From Lachnospiraceae bacterium (GTDB lineage Bacteria; Bacillota; Clostridia; Lachnospirales; Lachnospiraceae): a DNA stretch of 64,000 bases. Below, in pieces: positions 27,643 to 35,815 of this stretch; the stretch's first letter is position 1, and the number at the start of each line of letters is the position of its first letter. Where the stretch lies: positions 1 to 64,000 of the forward strand of contig SVFO01000021.1 of NCBI GenBank assembly GCA_015056795.1, written 5' to 3'. The notes under the pieces are model-generated. The model made no database searches and was not told where the DNA came from. It worked only from the letters and a program-made list of their open reading frames with translations. A program made the position numbers and the translations under genes.

Positions 27643-27672
27643 GGAAAGTCGGTGCAATAAGCATCGACTTTC
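27643..27672 (+). terminator. Probable terminator of the pilus operon
   Basis: A 12-bp stem GAAAGTCGGTGC / GCATCGACTTTC (one G-U) with a 5-base loop, 15 bases after the stop codon. Only a short T-rich tract follows, so termination may be partial. Confidence 0.6.
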
Positions 27673-27744
27673 TGTTACTTTGGAAATTTTGTATGAATTT
27701 GAAAATTTTACACACAATTTGTTTCGAGAAATGAAAAAAAGCCC

Positions 27745-27773
27745 TTGAAAAATCTGTGTCACCTTGTTATTAT
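27745..27773 (+). promoter_or_regulatory. Promoter for the SHOCT-repeat gene
   Basis: TTGAAA (27745-27750), a 17-base spacer and TATTAT (27768-27773). The mRNA would carry a leader of about 125 bases before the ATG at 27905. I could not match the leader to a known riboswitch. Confidence 0.7.
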
Positions 27774-27904
27774 AGTATTAACAAAACATCGACATAGGAT
27801 TTCATATGGCCGTCATCCTGTTTGGATTGCGGGTATTTTTGTCATTTTGTGACGAATTTGCGACTCATGGGGGCGTATGAAGTACTTGGAAGGAGGTCAC
27901 TTTT

Positions 27905-29572
27905 ATGGAAGGGGCACAAGTTTTCACTTGTAAATCAGGCGGTAATTTAAGGAGCATCTTGAGTAGGAACAATGATGCCGCCATGTTCCTTAAAGTGGAA
28001 AACAACAAGATATCCGGAAAGGGATATATCTGTAACACGGAAGGTAAGAACGGTTACAGTGATGAGTTCGAAGTAGGCATTGGAAAAATTAGCAGCATTT
28101 TTGAGACGGAGTATTCTGGTGAGCCTGCACTCGCAATTAATACGAGCCTTGACAACCTGTATGGCTCCAAGAAGGTTCAGTTGGTATTCCCTCAGCTGAA
28201 GGACATGGATCTGGCCGCAAAACTTTTGAAGAAGCTTCGTGCTGATGGCGGATTTGTGGATGAAGCACCGAAGGTAGCTGCATATAATGCGAGAGTAGGT
28301 GATTTGGCTCAGACGGCAAAGCCTGAAGAGCAGCCCGAGGGAGAGAAGCCCCAGGCTAAATCTGTTGCAGAGCTTAGAAGCGCCAATGTTCCTCCAAAGG
28401 AGCAGCCGAAGCCCGTACAGCCTGCAAAGCCTGCACAGCCCGTACAGCCTGCACAGCCTGTAGCACCTGTTCAGCCCGCTCAGCCTGTAGCACCCGCACA
28501 GCCTCAGCCTGCAGTTGCCCCTGCACAGCCCGCTCAGCCTGCAGCACCTGCACAGCCTGCTAAGCCTGCTGCACCTAAGGGAAAGATGAGTGTTGAAGAA
28601 TACAACGAGAGAGTTGATAAGTTAAACGTTCTTAGAGATTGTGGAGTTCTTGGCGAGAAGGAGTACTACACCAAGAAGTTTGAGATCGTATGTGAGTACA
28701 ACGATCTGACCGATTTCAATGAGAAGATCCAGAAGCTGATTGTGCTTGTTGATTGTGGACTTCTTTCCGAGAAGGAATTTGAGAACAACTGCAACGACAT
28801 CATCAAGGAGTGCTGTGATACTAACGTTACGAATCCTGCTGAATACCGCAAGAACATCCAGAAGCTTGTCTGCATGGAAGCTGGCGGCATCTTGACAACG
28901 GAAGAGTACAACAAGTACAAGCAGATCATGGTGAATGATGTTGCCATTACTTTAGACGATGCACCTGCGGTATTCATTGCTAAATTGAATAAGCTTCCTA
29001 TTTTGGTAGAGTGCCAGATGATTACTGAAGCAGAGCAGAAGCAGATGATGAACAATCTGTATTCCATGATCGAAGTTAAGCCTGGACAGCCTTTGACTGG
29101 TATGACTGACAGAATGAATAAGTGGCCTTTGCTTGCACAGGAGCACATCATTTCTGAGGCTGACCTTCGTAAGAAGCAAGGTCCCGTTATTGATGCTGTT
29201 ATGATGAAGGCTATTAACGGTCCTGCAGATGTTCAGGATATTGGTGAGAACCTGATGGCATTGAGAGATGGCGGTTGGCTTACCAATGCCGAGTTCGATG
29301 CCAAGAAGAAGGATTTGCTTTCCAAGGTTGACAGCATTCCTGATTTCGTAACGAGAATTTCCGTTTATGTTGCACTTCCTAAGATGGGTCTTGAGACCAT
29401 GCAGGAATATGAAGCACAGAAGAAGAAATGTATTGACGATATCTTTGCTCCTTACAGCGGCATGGACGAGTTCAAGAAGAGAGTTACCAACCTGATGGAC
29501 CTCCAGAAGGCTGGAATGCTTACCGAAGCAGAGTTCAATACTCACAAGGGTAAGCTGATGGGAGCTCTGTAA
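27905..29572 (+). CDS. Protein with eight tandem SHOCT-like modules
   Basis: A 555-residue cytoplasmic-looking protein with no signal or membrane segment. Residues about 1-115 form a compact domain of alternating strands and a final helix, possibly PH-like. Residues about 158-228 are a Pro/Ala/Gln/Val linker of repeated AQP units. From 228 to the end I see eight consecutive modules starting near 228, 269, 308, 351, 397, 438, 479 and 520. Each has the pattern (helix)LxxLxxxGxLTExEFxxKKxxLL of the SHOCT domain, normally a single C-terminal module of about 30 residues. The last module (LMDLQKAGMLTEAEF) is the best match. GGAGG, a strong promoter and frequent-codon use suggest good expression. 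Function unknown; a scaffold or multi-site binding protein is plausible. Confidence 0.75.
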   Translation: MEGAQVFTCKSGGNLRSILSRNNDAAMFLKVENNKISGKGYICNTEGKNGYSDEFEVGIGKISSIFETEYSGEPALAINTSLDNLYGSKKVQLVFPQLKDMDLAAKLLKKLRADGGFVDEAPKVAAYNARVGDLAQTAKPEEQPEGEKPQAKSVAELRSANVPPKEQPKPVQPAKPAQPVQPAQPVAPVQPAQPVAPAQPQPAVAPAQPAQPAAPAQPAKPAAPKGKMSVEEYNERVDKLNVLRDCGVLGEKEYYTKKFEIVCEYNDLTDFNEKIQKLIVLVDCGLLSEKEFENNCNDIIKECCDTNVTNPAEYRKNIQKLVCMEAGGILTTEEYNKYKQIMVNDVAITLDDAPAVFIAKLNKLPILVECQMITEAEQKQMMNNLYSMIEVKPGQPLTGMTDRMNKWPLLAQEHIISEADLRKKQGPVIDAVMMKAINGPADVQDIGENLMALRDGGWLTNAEFDAKKKDLLSKVDSIPDFVTRISVYVALPKMGLETMQEYEAQKKKCIDDIFAPYSGMDEFKKRVTNLMDLQKAGMLTEAEFNTHKGKLMGAL

Positions 29573-29591
29573 AACAAATAATGTATTTAAG

Positions 29592-29622
29592 GCAGGTGTC
29601 CAAGCGACACCTGCTTTTTGTT
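29592..29622 (+). terminator. Terminator after the SHOCT-repeat gene
   Basis: GCAGGTGTC (29592-29600) pairs with GACACCTGC (29606-29614), then TTTTTGTT. Confidence 0.93.
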
Positions 29623-29626
29623 AGCA

Positions 29627-29766
29627 AGGAAAGGAAACAAGCGACCGCGAAGCGGGCATTTGTTTCCTACCGAGCGTACACGAAATAAAATCAGAAGCTG
29701 CGAAGCAGCGACAGACGCCGAAGGCGGCTGGATTTTATGAGTGAAAGAGGAAAGGAAACAAGCGAC
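29627..29766 (+). repeat. Structured element bounded by 19-bp direct repeats
   Basis: AGGAAAGGAAACAAGCGAC occurs exactly at 29627-29645 and 29748-29766. Between them are nested palindromes: GGAAACAA...TTGTTTCC enclosing CCGCGAAGCGG, and ATAAAATC...GGATTTTAT enclosing AGCTGCGAAGCAGC and CGCCGAAGGCGG. It resembles a small non-coding mobile or REP-type element inserted between a terminator and a toxin-antitoxin promoter. Confidence 0.65.
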
Positions 29767-29788
29767 TACATATAATATTAATTAAAAC

Positions 29789-29817
29789 TTGAATATAAAA
29801 TATAATTGTAATATAAT
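29789..29817 (+). promoter_or_regulatory. Promoter of the toxin-antitoxin operon
   Basis: TTGAAT (29789-29794), 17 bases, TATAAT (29812-29817), only about 30 bases before the antitoxin start, so the antitoxin-toxin complex could bind nearby. Confidence 0.7.
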
Positions 29818-29846
29818 AATATATATAAATGAAAGGAGAACCAAGT

Positions 29847-30167
29847 ATGATTAAGACAGCTGGAATTATGAGCCAATTTATACCCATCTCGTTATTTAAT
29901 CAGGGGCAAGCAAGTAAAATCTTCGAAAGAGTACATAAAGAAGGCAAATTATTTGTTATGAAAAATAATAGACCATCTGCTATCATTCTATCGCCAGAAG
30001 AGTATGATCGACTTACGGAACTGGAGGAAAACTATTATATTTATGTTGAGGCGAAGGAAAGAATGGAAAGAAATAATGAACATTATCTTTCCGAAGCGGA
30101 AGTGATGAAAGAAATGGGGGTTACAGAGGAAGACCTCGCGAGTTGTGAGGAGGTGGAGATTGAATGA
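29847..30167 (+). CDS. Antitoxin, Phd/YefM family
   Basis: A 106-residue antitoxin. The N-terminal part has the Phd/YefM DNA-binding pattern with PISLFNQGQASKIF and the strand LFVMKNNRPSAIILSPEEYD (about 35-54). The C-terminal acidic tail (EEDLASCEEVEIE) should wrap the toxin. It binds and neutralises the next gene product and represses their shared promoter. AAAGGAG precedes ATG 29847; an earlier in-frame ATG at 29829 lies before that site. It overlaps the toxin gene by 4 bases. Confidence 0.9.
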   Translation: MIKTAGIMSQFIPISLFNQGQASKIFERVHKEGKLFVMKNNRPSAIILSPEEYDRLTELEENYYIYVEAKERMERNNEHYLSEAEVMKEMGVTEEDLASCEEVEIE

Positions 30168-30493
30168 CTTGGACTGTAGAATATCTGAAGGAAGCCCTAG
30201 AAGACATGAAAGGGCTTGAAAAGTCGAGCAGAATACAAGTAATTAATGGTATTAGAAAGGTTTCGCAAAACCCTTTACCAGCTTCTGAAGGAGGTTATGG
30301 AAAAGCGTTAGGTAACAAGCATGAAATGAAGTTGGCAGGGTTTTGCAAAATAAAGTTTTCTGCATTAGGGATTAGAGCTGTATATAAGCTGATCCGAGAC
30401 AAAGAACACATGTTAATTGTTGTGGTATCAGTCAGAGCTGATGAAGAAGTTTATAAAGAAGCATCAAAAAGAAAAAATAAATATTTTCTATAA
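30164..30493 (+). CDS. Toxin, RelE/ParE family
   Basis: A 109-residue protein with the RelE/ParE fold pattern: WTVEYLKEALEDMKGLEK, then KALGNKHEMKLAGFCKIKFSAL..RAVYKLI and IVVVSVRADEEVYKEA at the end. RelE members cut ribosome-bound mRNA; ParE members poison gyrase. The basic face and the order after a Phd/YefM antitoxin favour the RelE type. It starts inside the antitoxin stop (ATGA), giving coupled translation. Its role may be plasmid-like stabilisation of this region or stress response. Confidence 0.87.
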   Translation: MTWTVEYLKEALEDMKGLEKSSRIQVINGIRKVSQNPLPASEGGYGKALGNKHEMKLAGFCKIKFSALGIRAVYKLIRDKEHMLIVVVSVRADEEVYKEASKRKNKYFL

Positions 30494-30549
30494 TTATCTG
30501 AGTATCTGATAATCGTAAATCTTTTATTTCTCCGTAGACCATAAAATTA

Positions 30550-30578
30550 TTGAATATTTTTGTATTTACATATATACT
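30550..30578 (+). promoter_or_regulatory. Promoter for the NYN-domain gene
   Basis: TTGAAT (30550-30555), a 17-base spacer and TATACT (30573-30578), about 57 bases before the start codon. Confidence 0.65.
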
Positions 30579-30634
30579 AGTATTAGTATGCGTTATTATG
30601 TTTTTCCACAAGAAGTGGTGGAGGAGTATGGATC

Positions 30635-31738
30635 ATGGACGTAGAAGATCGTAAGCTGGCACTATTAATTGATGCTGATAATATTTCGCCCATTTACGTT
30701 AATATCATGCTGAGCGAGGCGAAGCTCTATGGGACGGTGAGTGTCCGCAGAATCTATGGTGACTGGACAAGCTCCGGGAAAAACAGCTGGAAGAGCGTCA
30801 TGTTGGACAATTCTCTGACGCCGATACAGCAGTATAGCTATACCTATGGAAAGAATGCATCCGACAGTGCCATGATCATTGATGCCATGGACATTCTGTA
30901 CGCGGGCCATGTGGATGGCTTTATTTTGGCGTCTTCAGACAGCGATTTCACGAGGCTGGCGATGCGCCTCCGTGAGGCAGGAAAGTTTGTGATCGGCATG
31001 GGAGAGTCAAAAACTCCTGCGCCATTTGTTAAATCCTGTGACGAGTTTAAAGTGTTGGATATTCTGCTAAAGAACTCTCTTTCCGAGGAGGAAAAACGGC
31101 CTGTCAAAAGTGCGAAAGGATATACGGGCGAAGATGCTTCTGGAATTGACGGCAGCGGGAACGATAGCGTTGGCGACTATGGCGGTGAGGCCGGAAATGA
31201 GCCGACGCCAATCACGAAGCTTTCCGTTATTAAGAAGAGCATGCTCGACATCATTGATAAATATTCTGACGAAAACGGACAGATGCATATGTCGAAGCTT
31301 GCAAGCATGTTGACGCGTCTCTATTCGGATTTTGATGCCAGAAACTATGGAAAATATGGGAAGTTCAGTAACTTCGTAAAAGCGCTGCCTGAATTCGAGG
31401 TGACAACGCAGAATACGGTTTCCTATGTGAAGCGAAGAGATACGGAAGCGTCAGACGGTGATGATGCGTCAGAACAAACAAACGGCGACGGAAATTCTTT
31501 AGGAATGAATGCTGGAAGAAAGGCTGGAACAAGGAAAAGCCGCTCATCAAGATCAAAGAGTAAAGGAAAAGCATCGCAAAAGGCTCAGACGCAGAGAGCC
31601 CAGATTCAAAAAAATCAGACACAAAAGGCACAAGTTCAAAAGACGACAGAAGGAGCCGCACAGACAGTAAAGGAGACCACGGGTAAAGCAAGAAGCTCAA
31701 AGCCGCACGCAAAGAAAACCAAAGGTAAGAATAAATGA
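30635..31738 (+). CDS. NYN-domain ribonuclease-like protein with LOTUS/OST-HTH domain
   Basis: A 367-residue protein. Residues about 5-150 form a NYN (PIN-like) domain with the acidic metal-binding residues Asp13 and Asp15 (LLIDADN) and ASSDSDFTRLA. Residues about 190-265 (LSVIKKSMLDIIDKY...YGKFSNFVKAL) fit the OST-HTH/LOTUS RNA-binding domain. The last ~70 residues are Lys/Gln/Ser-rich low complexity (TQKAQVQKT), probably nucleic-acid binding. Bacterial NYN-LOTUS proteins are thought to process RNA; the target is unknown. GGTGGAGGAG precedes the ATG. Confidence 0.85.
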   Translation: MDVEDRKLALLIDADNISPIYVNIMLSEAKLYGTVSVRRIYGDWTSSGKNSWKSVMLDNSLTPIQQYSYTYGKNASDSAMIIDAMDILYAGHVDGFILASSDSDFTRLAMRLREAGKFVIGMGESKTPAPFVKSCDEFKVLDILLKNSLSEEEKRPVKSAKGYTGEDASGIDGSGNDSVGDYGGEAGNEPTPITKLSVIKKSMLDIIDKYSDENGQMHMSKLASMLTRLYSDFDARNYGKYGKFSNFVKALPEFEVTTQNTVSYVKRRDTEASDGDDASEQTNGDGNSLGMNAGRKAGTRKSRSSRSKSKGKASQKAQTQRAQIQKNQTQKAQVQKTTEGAAQTVKETTGKARSSKPHAKKTKGKNK

Positions 31739-31762
31739 AACATGGAAGGGACAAGGATCCGT

Positions 31763-32086
31763 ATGACCTGTAAGGAGTTTGAAAAGCTGATTCCCAATTT
31801 CATAGAGAAAAAGTTAGACTACCTTACGCTGAAGGATTTTTATGCCCACATGGAGACCTGCGAGGAGTGTAAGGAAGAGCTTACCATTAATTTTTTGGTG
31901 AAGGATGGATTGCAGAAGCTGGAAAACGGTGATGCGTATGACTTACATAAGGAGTGGAACAATAAGGTCGGGGAGACAAAGAGGAAAATCGCGAGAAATG
32001 AAGGGATCATTCAGTTCGGCTTTTGGATGGAAATTTTAGCCGTGGGAGTGATTGCAGGGGTGGCAATCTGGCTGATGCTGCCGTAG
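31763..32086 (+). CDS. Small zinc-finger membrane protein, anti-sigma-factor-like
   Basis: A 107-residue protein. The N-terminal motif MTCKEF...HMETCEEC (about 1-40; Cys3, His33, Cys37, Cys40 or near) fits the zf-HC2/ZAS fold of anti-sigma factors. A single membrane helix is at about 85-105 (MEILAVGVIAGVAIWLML), leaving almost nothing outside. No sigma factor is adjacent, so it may work with a distant partner or be a relative with another role. I chose ATG 31763 because the domain starts there; an in-frame ATG at 31742 exists. Confidence 0.65.
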   Translation: MTCKEFEKLIPNFIEKKLDYLTLKDFYAHMETCEECKEELTINFLVKDGLQKLENGDAYDLHKEWNNKVGETKRKIARNEGIIQFGFWMEILAVGVIAGVAIWLMLP

Positions 32087-32103
32087 TGTTAAGGGTTGTT
32101 AAG

Positions 32104-32151
32104 CACCTCATCCGCCCCTACGGGGCACCTTCCCCTAGAGGGGAAGGCTTG
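32104..32151 (+). repeat. Two-hairpin intergenic repeat, copy 6
   Basis: CACCTCATCC, hairpin 1 (GCCCC-TAC-GGGGC), hairpin 2 (CCTTCCCC-TAGA-GGGGAAGG), CTT. It lies 17 bases after the preceding stop codon and before polA. Confidence 0.85.
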
Positions 32152-32193
32152 GTGGAAGAGTATGCTAAACAGGTACGTTTTTGGGGGATAAAC

Positions 32194-35016
32194 ATGAGTA
32201 AAAAGCTTGTTTTAATAGATGGACATAGTATCTTAAACCGTGCATTTTATGGCCTTCCTATGCTGACAAATTCAGAGGGGACGCATACCAATGCGGTTTA
32301 TGGATTTCTAAATATCTTATTCAAGATTCTGGAGGAAGAGAAGCCGGATTATCTTGCGGTGGCATTTGACGTACATGCGAAGACCTTTCGACATCAGATG
32401 TATGAAGCCTATAAGGGGACGCGTAAGCCCATGCCAGAGGAGCTACGAGAGCAGGTTCCTTTGATGAAGGAGGTTCTGCGCGCAATGCATGTTGAAATCC
32501 TTGAGAAGGAAGGCTTCGAGGCGGATGATGTCCTAGGTACGCTGGCAAGAAAGGCTGAGGCAGAGGGGATCGAGGTTGCACTGGTTTCAGGAGACAGGGA
32601 CCTTCTGCAAATTGCTTCGGATCATGTCAAGATTCGCATCCCGAAGACGAAAATGGGGCGCACGGAGATCGAGGATTATTATGCGTCCGATGTCAAGGAA
32701 AAGCTTCAGGTGACGCCTGCGCAGTTTATTGAGCTCAAGGCACTGATGGGAGATACGGCGGATAATATTCCCGGCGTGCCAAAGGTTGGCGAAAAGACCG
32801 CAACGGAGCTGATGCTGACCTATGGCTCCATTGATGGGATTTATGCGCATTTAGACGAAATATCGAAGAAAAGCATTCGAGAAACCTTAGCGGCAAATCG
32901 CGAACTGGCAGATCTGTCAAAGATTTTAGCGACCATTAAGACGGACTGCGATCTGGCGCTGGATTATGATAAAGCAAAAGCTGAAGGATACTTTACGCCA
33001 GAGGCCTATACGCTATTTAAAAAATTAGAGTTCAAGAACATGCTGTCTCGCTTTGAGGATAGCAGCCAGACAAGCAGCAAGGCAAAGCTCTGGGAAGAAC
33101 TAATTGTCTTAGATAGTCAAGAGCGGTTAGAGCAGGTGTTGGAGAATGCAATTCAGATACAGAAGGAGCAGGGAGAGAAATCTTGTGGGATTGGTTTTCA
33201 GCCTTTGCTGGAAAACGGAAAAATCTTAGCGCTTGCCATCTCAGTAAATGATGACAAGGCATATTATTATGTCCCGGCAAAATATCAAGAGGCTGCCAAG
33301 GATGAAGCAGTACAGCTTAGCTTGTTTGAATTTATGAGTGTAGCTGAGGAGACAACTTACGTAGGGAAAACCACTTCAAATGGTTCAAAGCCGAAGGACA
33401 AGAATGTATGTAATGCTACATCAGACATAAGGTTGCAAGGAAAGGACGAGCAGTCCCTTGAAAAACTACTGATAGATAAAACCAATGAATTAAAGCTTGC
33501 CACTTTTGACATTAAGCATCAATATGGCTTTCTGGCTCAGGATACGACAGATCGTTATTTTGACGTTCTGATTGCGGCATATCTTTTGAACCCGCTGAAA
33601 AGCGATTATGAGATGGATACCATTTGCTCAGAGCATTTGGGATTAATGATTCCTGGCATTACGGAAACCTTTGGAAAGAAAAGCTTTATGCTCGCCATGG
33701 AAGAGGAGCCAGAGAAGGTTCAGGAATACCTTTGCAGCTGTGCCTGCGCGGCTAGAAGATCGGCTCCCGTTCTCAAGGGAAAGCTGGAAGAGACTGGCAT
33801 GGATCGACTGATGACAGAGATCGAAATGCCATTGACTTTGGTGCTCTATGACATGGAGCGCGAGGGTGTTATTGCCAAACGAGAAGAGCTTAAGGCTTAT
33901 GGTGAAGCTCTAATGAGCAGAATCGGAGAGCTAGAGACCTCGATTCATGAAAAGGCGGGAAAGGAATTCAATATTCTTTCCCCGAAGCAGCTTGGCGAAA
34001 TTTTATTTGATGACATGAAGCTCCCTGGCGGGAAGAAAACGAAAACTGGTTATTCCACGGCAGCGGATGTCTTGGAAAAGCTGGCACCAGAATATCCGAT
34101 CGTCAGTGAAATCCTGGAATACCGTGGGCTGACGAAGCTGAAGTCCACTTATGCTGACGGACTAGCATCCTGTATTGCATCGGATGGCAGAATCCACACA
34201 AGCTTTAATCAGACCATTACCGCGACGGGTAGAATCAGTTCAACAAACCCTAATCTGCAAAACATTCCAATGCGCATGGAGCTTGGAAGGCGCATTCGCA
34301 AGGTCTTTGTTCCTGCAAAGGATCATGTTTTTTTGGATGCGGACTATTCGCAGATTGAGCTTCGTATCTTGGCGCACATGTCAGGAGATCAGCAGCTGAT
34401 CGAGGCCTATCGCATGGATCAGGACATCCATCGTATTACCGCGTCGAAGGTATTTCACGTTCCATTTGAGGAGGTAACTCCGCTTCAGAGACGCAATGCG
34501 AAGGCAGTCAACTTTGGCATCGTTTATGGCATCAGCTCCTTTGGACTGAGTCAGGATCTTAGCATTACGCCTAAGGAGGCTACAGTATACATTCAACAAT
34601 ACTTTGCAACCTATCCTGGAATCAAGCTGTTCCTGGATGCTTGCGTTTTAGATGCAAAGGAGAAGGGCTATAGCATCACCATGTATGGCAGAAGGAGGCC
34701 TATTCCTGAGCTGTCCTCATCGAATTTCATGCAGCGTTCCTTCGGCGAGCGTATTGCAATGAATTCGCCCATTCAGGGTACGGCGGCAGACATCATTAAG
34801 ATTGCCATGGTGAAGACCTGGAAGGCCCTTCGAGATGCAGGGATGCAGTCAAAGCTGATTCTTCAGGTGCATGATGAGCTGATCATTGAAGCCAAGAAGG
34901 ACGAGGCGGAAAAGGCGCGGCAGATCCTTGAGGATTGCATGAAATCTGCGGCGGAGCTTGCCGTTGAGCTTGTTGTCGACATCCATGAGGGCGATAACTG
35001 GTATGATGCGAAGTAA
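32194..35016 (+). CDS. polA: DNA polymerase I
   Basis: A 940-residue polymerase for repair and Okazaki fragment processing. The 5' nuclease domain (about 1-290) starts LVLIDGHSILNRAFYG and has EGFEADDVLGT and GDTADNIPGVPKVGEKTA. The middle domain (about 310-550) lacks the acidic residues of a proofreading exonuclease: where DxE is expected it reads GIGFQPLLENG. So no 3'-5' activity is expected, as in Bacillus and Thermus. The polymerase domain has motif A DADYSQIELR (about 714-723), motif B RRNAKAVNFGIVYG and motif C HDELIIE (about 893). The frame is open back to 32023 across a repeat, but ATG 32194 after GGGGGATAA is the sensible start. Confidence 0.96.
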   Translation: MSKKLVLIDGHSILNRAFYGLPMLTNSEGTHTNAVYGFLNILFKILEEEKPDYLAVAFDVHAKTFRHQMYEAYKGTRKPMPEELREQVPLMKEVLRAMHVEILEKEGFEADDVLGTLARKAEAEGIEVALVSGDRDLLQIASDHVKIRIPKTKMGRTEIEDYYASDVKEKLQVTPAQFIELKALMGDTADNIPGVPKVGEKTATELMLTYGSIDGIYAHLDEISKKSIRETLAANRELADLSKILATIKTDCDLALDYDKAKAEGYFTPEAYTLFKKLEFKNMLSRFEDSSQTSSKAKLWEELIVLDSQERLEQVLENAIQIQKEQGEKSCGIGFQPLLENGKILALAISVNDDKAYYYVPAKYQEAAKDEAVQLSLFEFMSVAEETTYVGKTTSNGSKPKDKNVCNATSDIRLQGKDEQSLEKLLIDKTNELKLATFDIKHQYGFLAQDTTDRYFDVLIAAYLLNPLKSDYEMDTICSEHLGLMIPGITETFGKKSFMLAMEEEPEKVQEYLCSCACAARRSAPVLKGKLEETGMDRLMTEIEMPLTLVLYDMEREGVIAKREELKAYGEALMSRIGELETSIHEKAGKEFNILSPKQLGEILFDDMKLPGGKKTKTGYSTAADVLEKLAPEYPIVSEILEYRGLTKLKSTYADGLASCIASDGRIHTSFNQTITATGRISSTNPNLQNIPMRMELGRRIRKVFVPAKDHVFLDADYSQIELRILAHMSGDQQLIEAYRMDQDIHRITASKVFHVPFEEVTPLQRRNAKAVNFGIVYGISSFGLSQDLSITPKEATVYIQQYFATYPGIKLFLDACVLDAKEKGYSITMYGRRRPIPELSSSNFMQRSFGERIAMNSPIQGTAADIIKIAMVKTWKALRDAGMQSKLILQVHDELIIEAKKDEAEKARQILEDCMKSAAELAVELVVDIHEGDNWYDAK

Positions 35017-35050
35017 TTACCTTTCCGTGTTCGGAAAGCTACATTACTAT

Positions 35051-35152
35051 AGCCTTCTCCTTGAGGTCGCACGACATCCGGTGGATGTCGGCATTGCGAC
35101 GACCGTAGCGAAGCGTAGACAGGTGCCCCGTAGGGGCGGATGAGGTGTAAAG
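35051..35152 (-). repeat. Two-hairpin intergenic repeat, copy 7, reversed and enlarged
   Basis: Read on the minus strand it begins CACCTCATCC, GCCCC-TAC-GGGGC, CACCT, but then carries about 50 extra bases before the end AAGGAGAAGGCT. The extra part includes a GTAGCGAAGC-type hairpin and ACATCC-ACC-GGATGT. It is the only copy on the minus strand and the only enlarged one. Confidence 0.75.
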
Positions 35153-35179
35153 TACATAAAGCATGACAGAGGCGATTTT

Positions 35180-35779
35180 ATGAGATTTATAGGAATTACA
35201 GGCGGTGTTGGTGCCGGAAAATCCTCCATCTTAGCATATATTCGGGAAAACTATCCCTGTGAAATCTACCTTGCTGACGAGGTTGCGCATGAGGTAAAAA
35301 AGCCGGGAACAAAGTGCTTTCAAGAAATTGTGCAGATCCTAGGTGCTGATGTTCTGAACGAGGATGGTGATATCGACAAACGCCGCATGGCAGAGAAAAT
35401 TTTCGCAGATGAATATTTGTTAAAAAAGATCAATGACAGCGTTCATCCAGCGGTTAAGATCTACTTGCTGAACCGCTTGGAGGAAGCGCGCAAAGCAGGC
35501 AAGGTACAGCTCTTTTTCGTCGAAGCGGCACTGTTAATTGAGTGTGGCTACGGAGAGTTGGTAGACGAAATGTGGTATGTCTATGCGAAGGAATCCGTTC
35601 GAAGGGAGCGCCTTCGCGAGAGCAGGGGCTATAGCGATGAAAAGATTGACCAAATTATCGAGGCACAGCTTTCGGAGGAAGAATTCCGAAAGAATAGTGA
35701 TTTCGTGATTGATAATAGCAGTAGCTTAGAAGATGCCTACCGTCAGATTGATACAAGGCTGAAAGACTATAAGAATTAG
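35180..35779 (+). CDS. coaE: Dephospho-CoA kinase
   Basis: A 199-residue P-loop kinase that phosphorylates dephospho-CoA, the last step of coenzyme A synthesis. P-loop GGVGAGKS at 8-15; the lid region includes RRERLRESRGYSDEKI. Asp36 (YLADEVAHEV) is the expected substrate base. Length is normal. Position directly after polA is common in Firmicutes. No ideal ribosome binding site; GAGGCGA lies before the ATG. Confidence 0.95.
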   Translation: MRFIGITGGVGAGKSSILAYIRENYPCEIYLADEVAHEVKKPGTKCFQEIVQILGADVLNEDGDIDKRRMAEKIFADEYLLKKINDSVHPAVKIYLLNRLEEARKAGKVQLFFVEAALLIECGYGELVDEMWYVYAKESVRRERLRESRGYSDEKIDQIIEAQLSEEEFRKNSDFVIDNSSSLEDAYRQIDTRLKDYKN

Positions 35780-35815
35780 ATACATATTAGATGTGAGAAA
35801 ACGAAGGAAACGACA

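Noticed and set aside
27774-27904. Riboswitch in the leader of the SHOCT-repeat gene, or a c-di-GMP riboswitch before pilB
   Set aside because: Neither leader shows the conserved core of a riboswitch I know, including the c-di-GMP classes. A covariance-model search would settle it.
32023-32193. Upstream extension of polA through an open frame
   Set aside because: The extension crosses the zinc-finger gene end and a two-hairpin repeat and has no match to polymerase N-termini. The ATG at 32194 gives the standard start.
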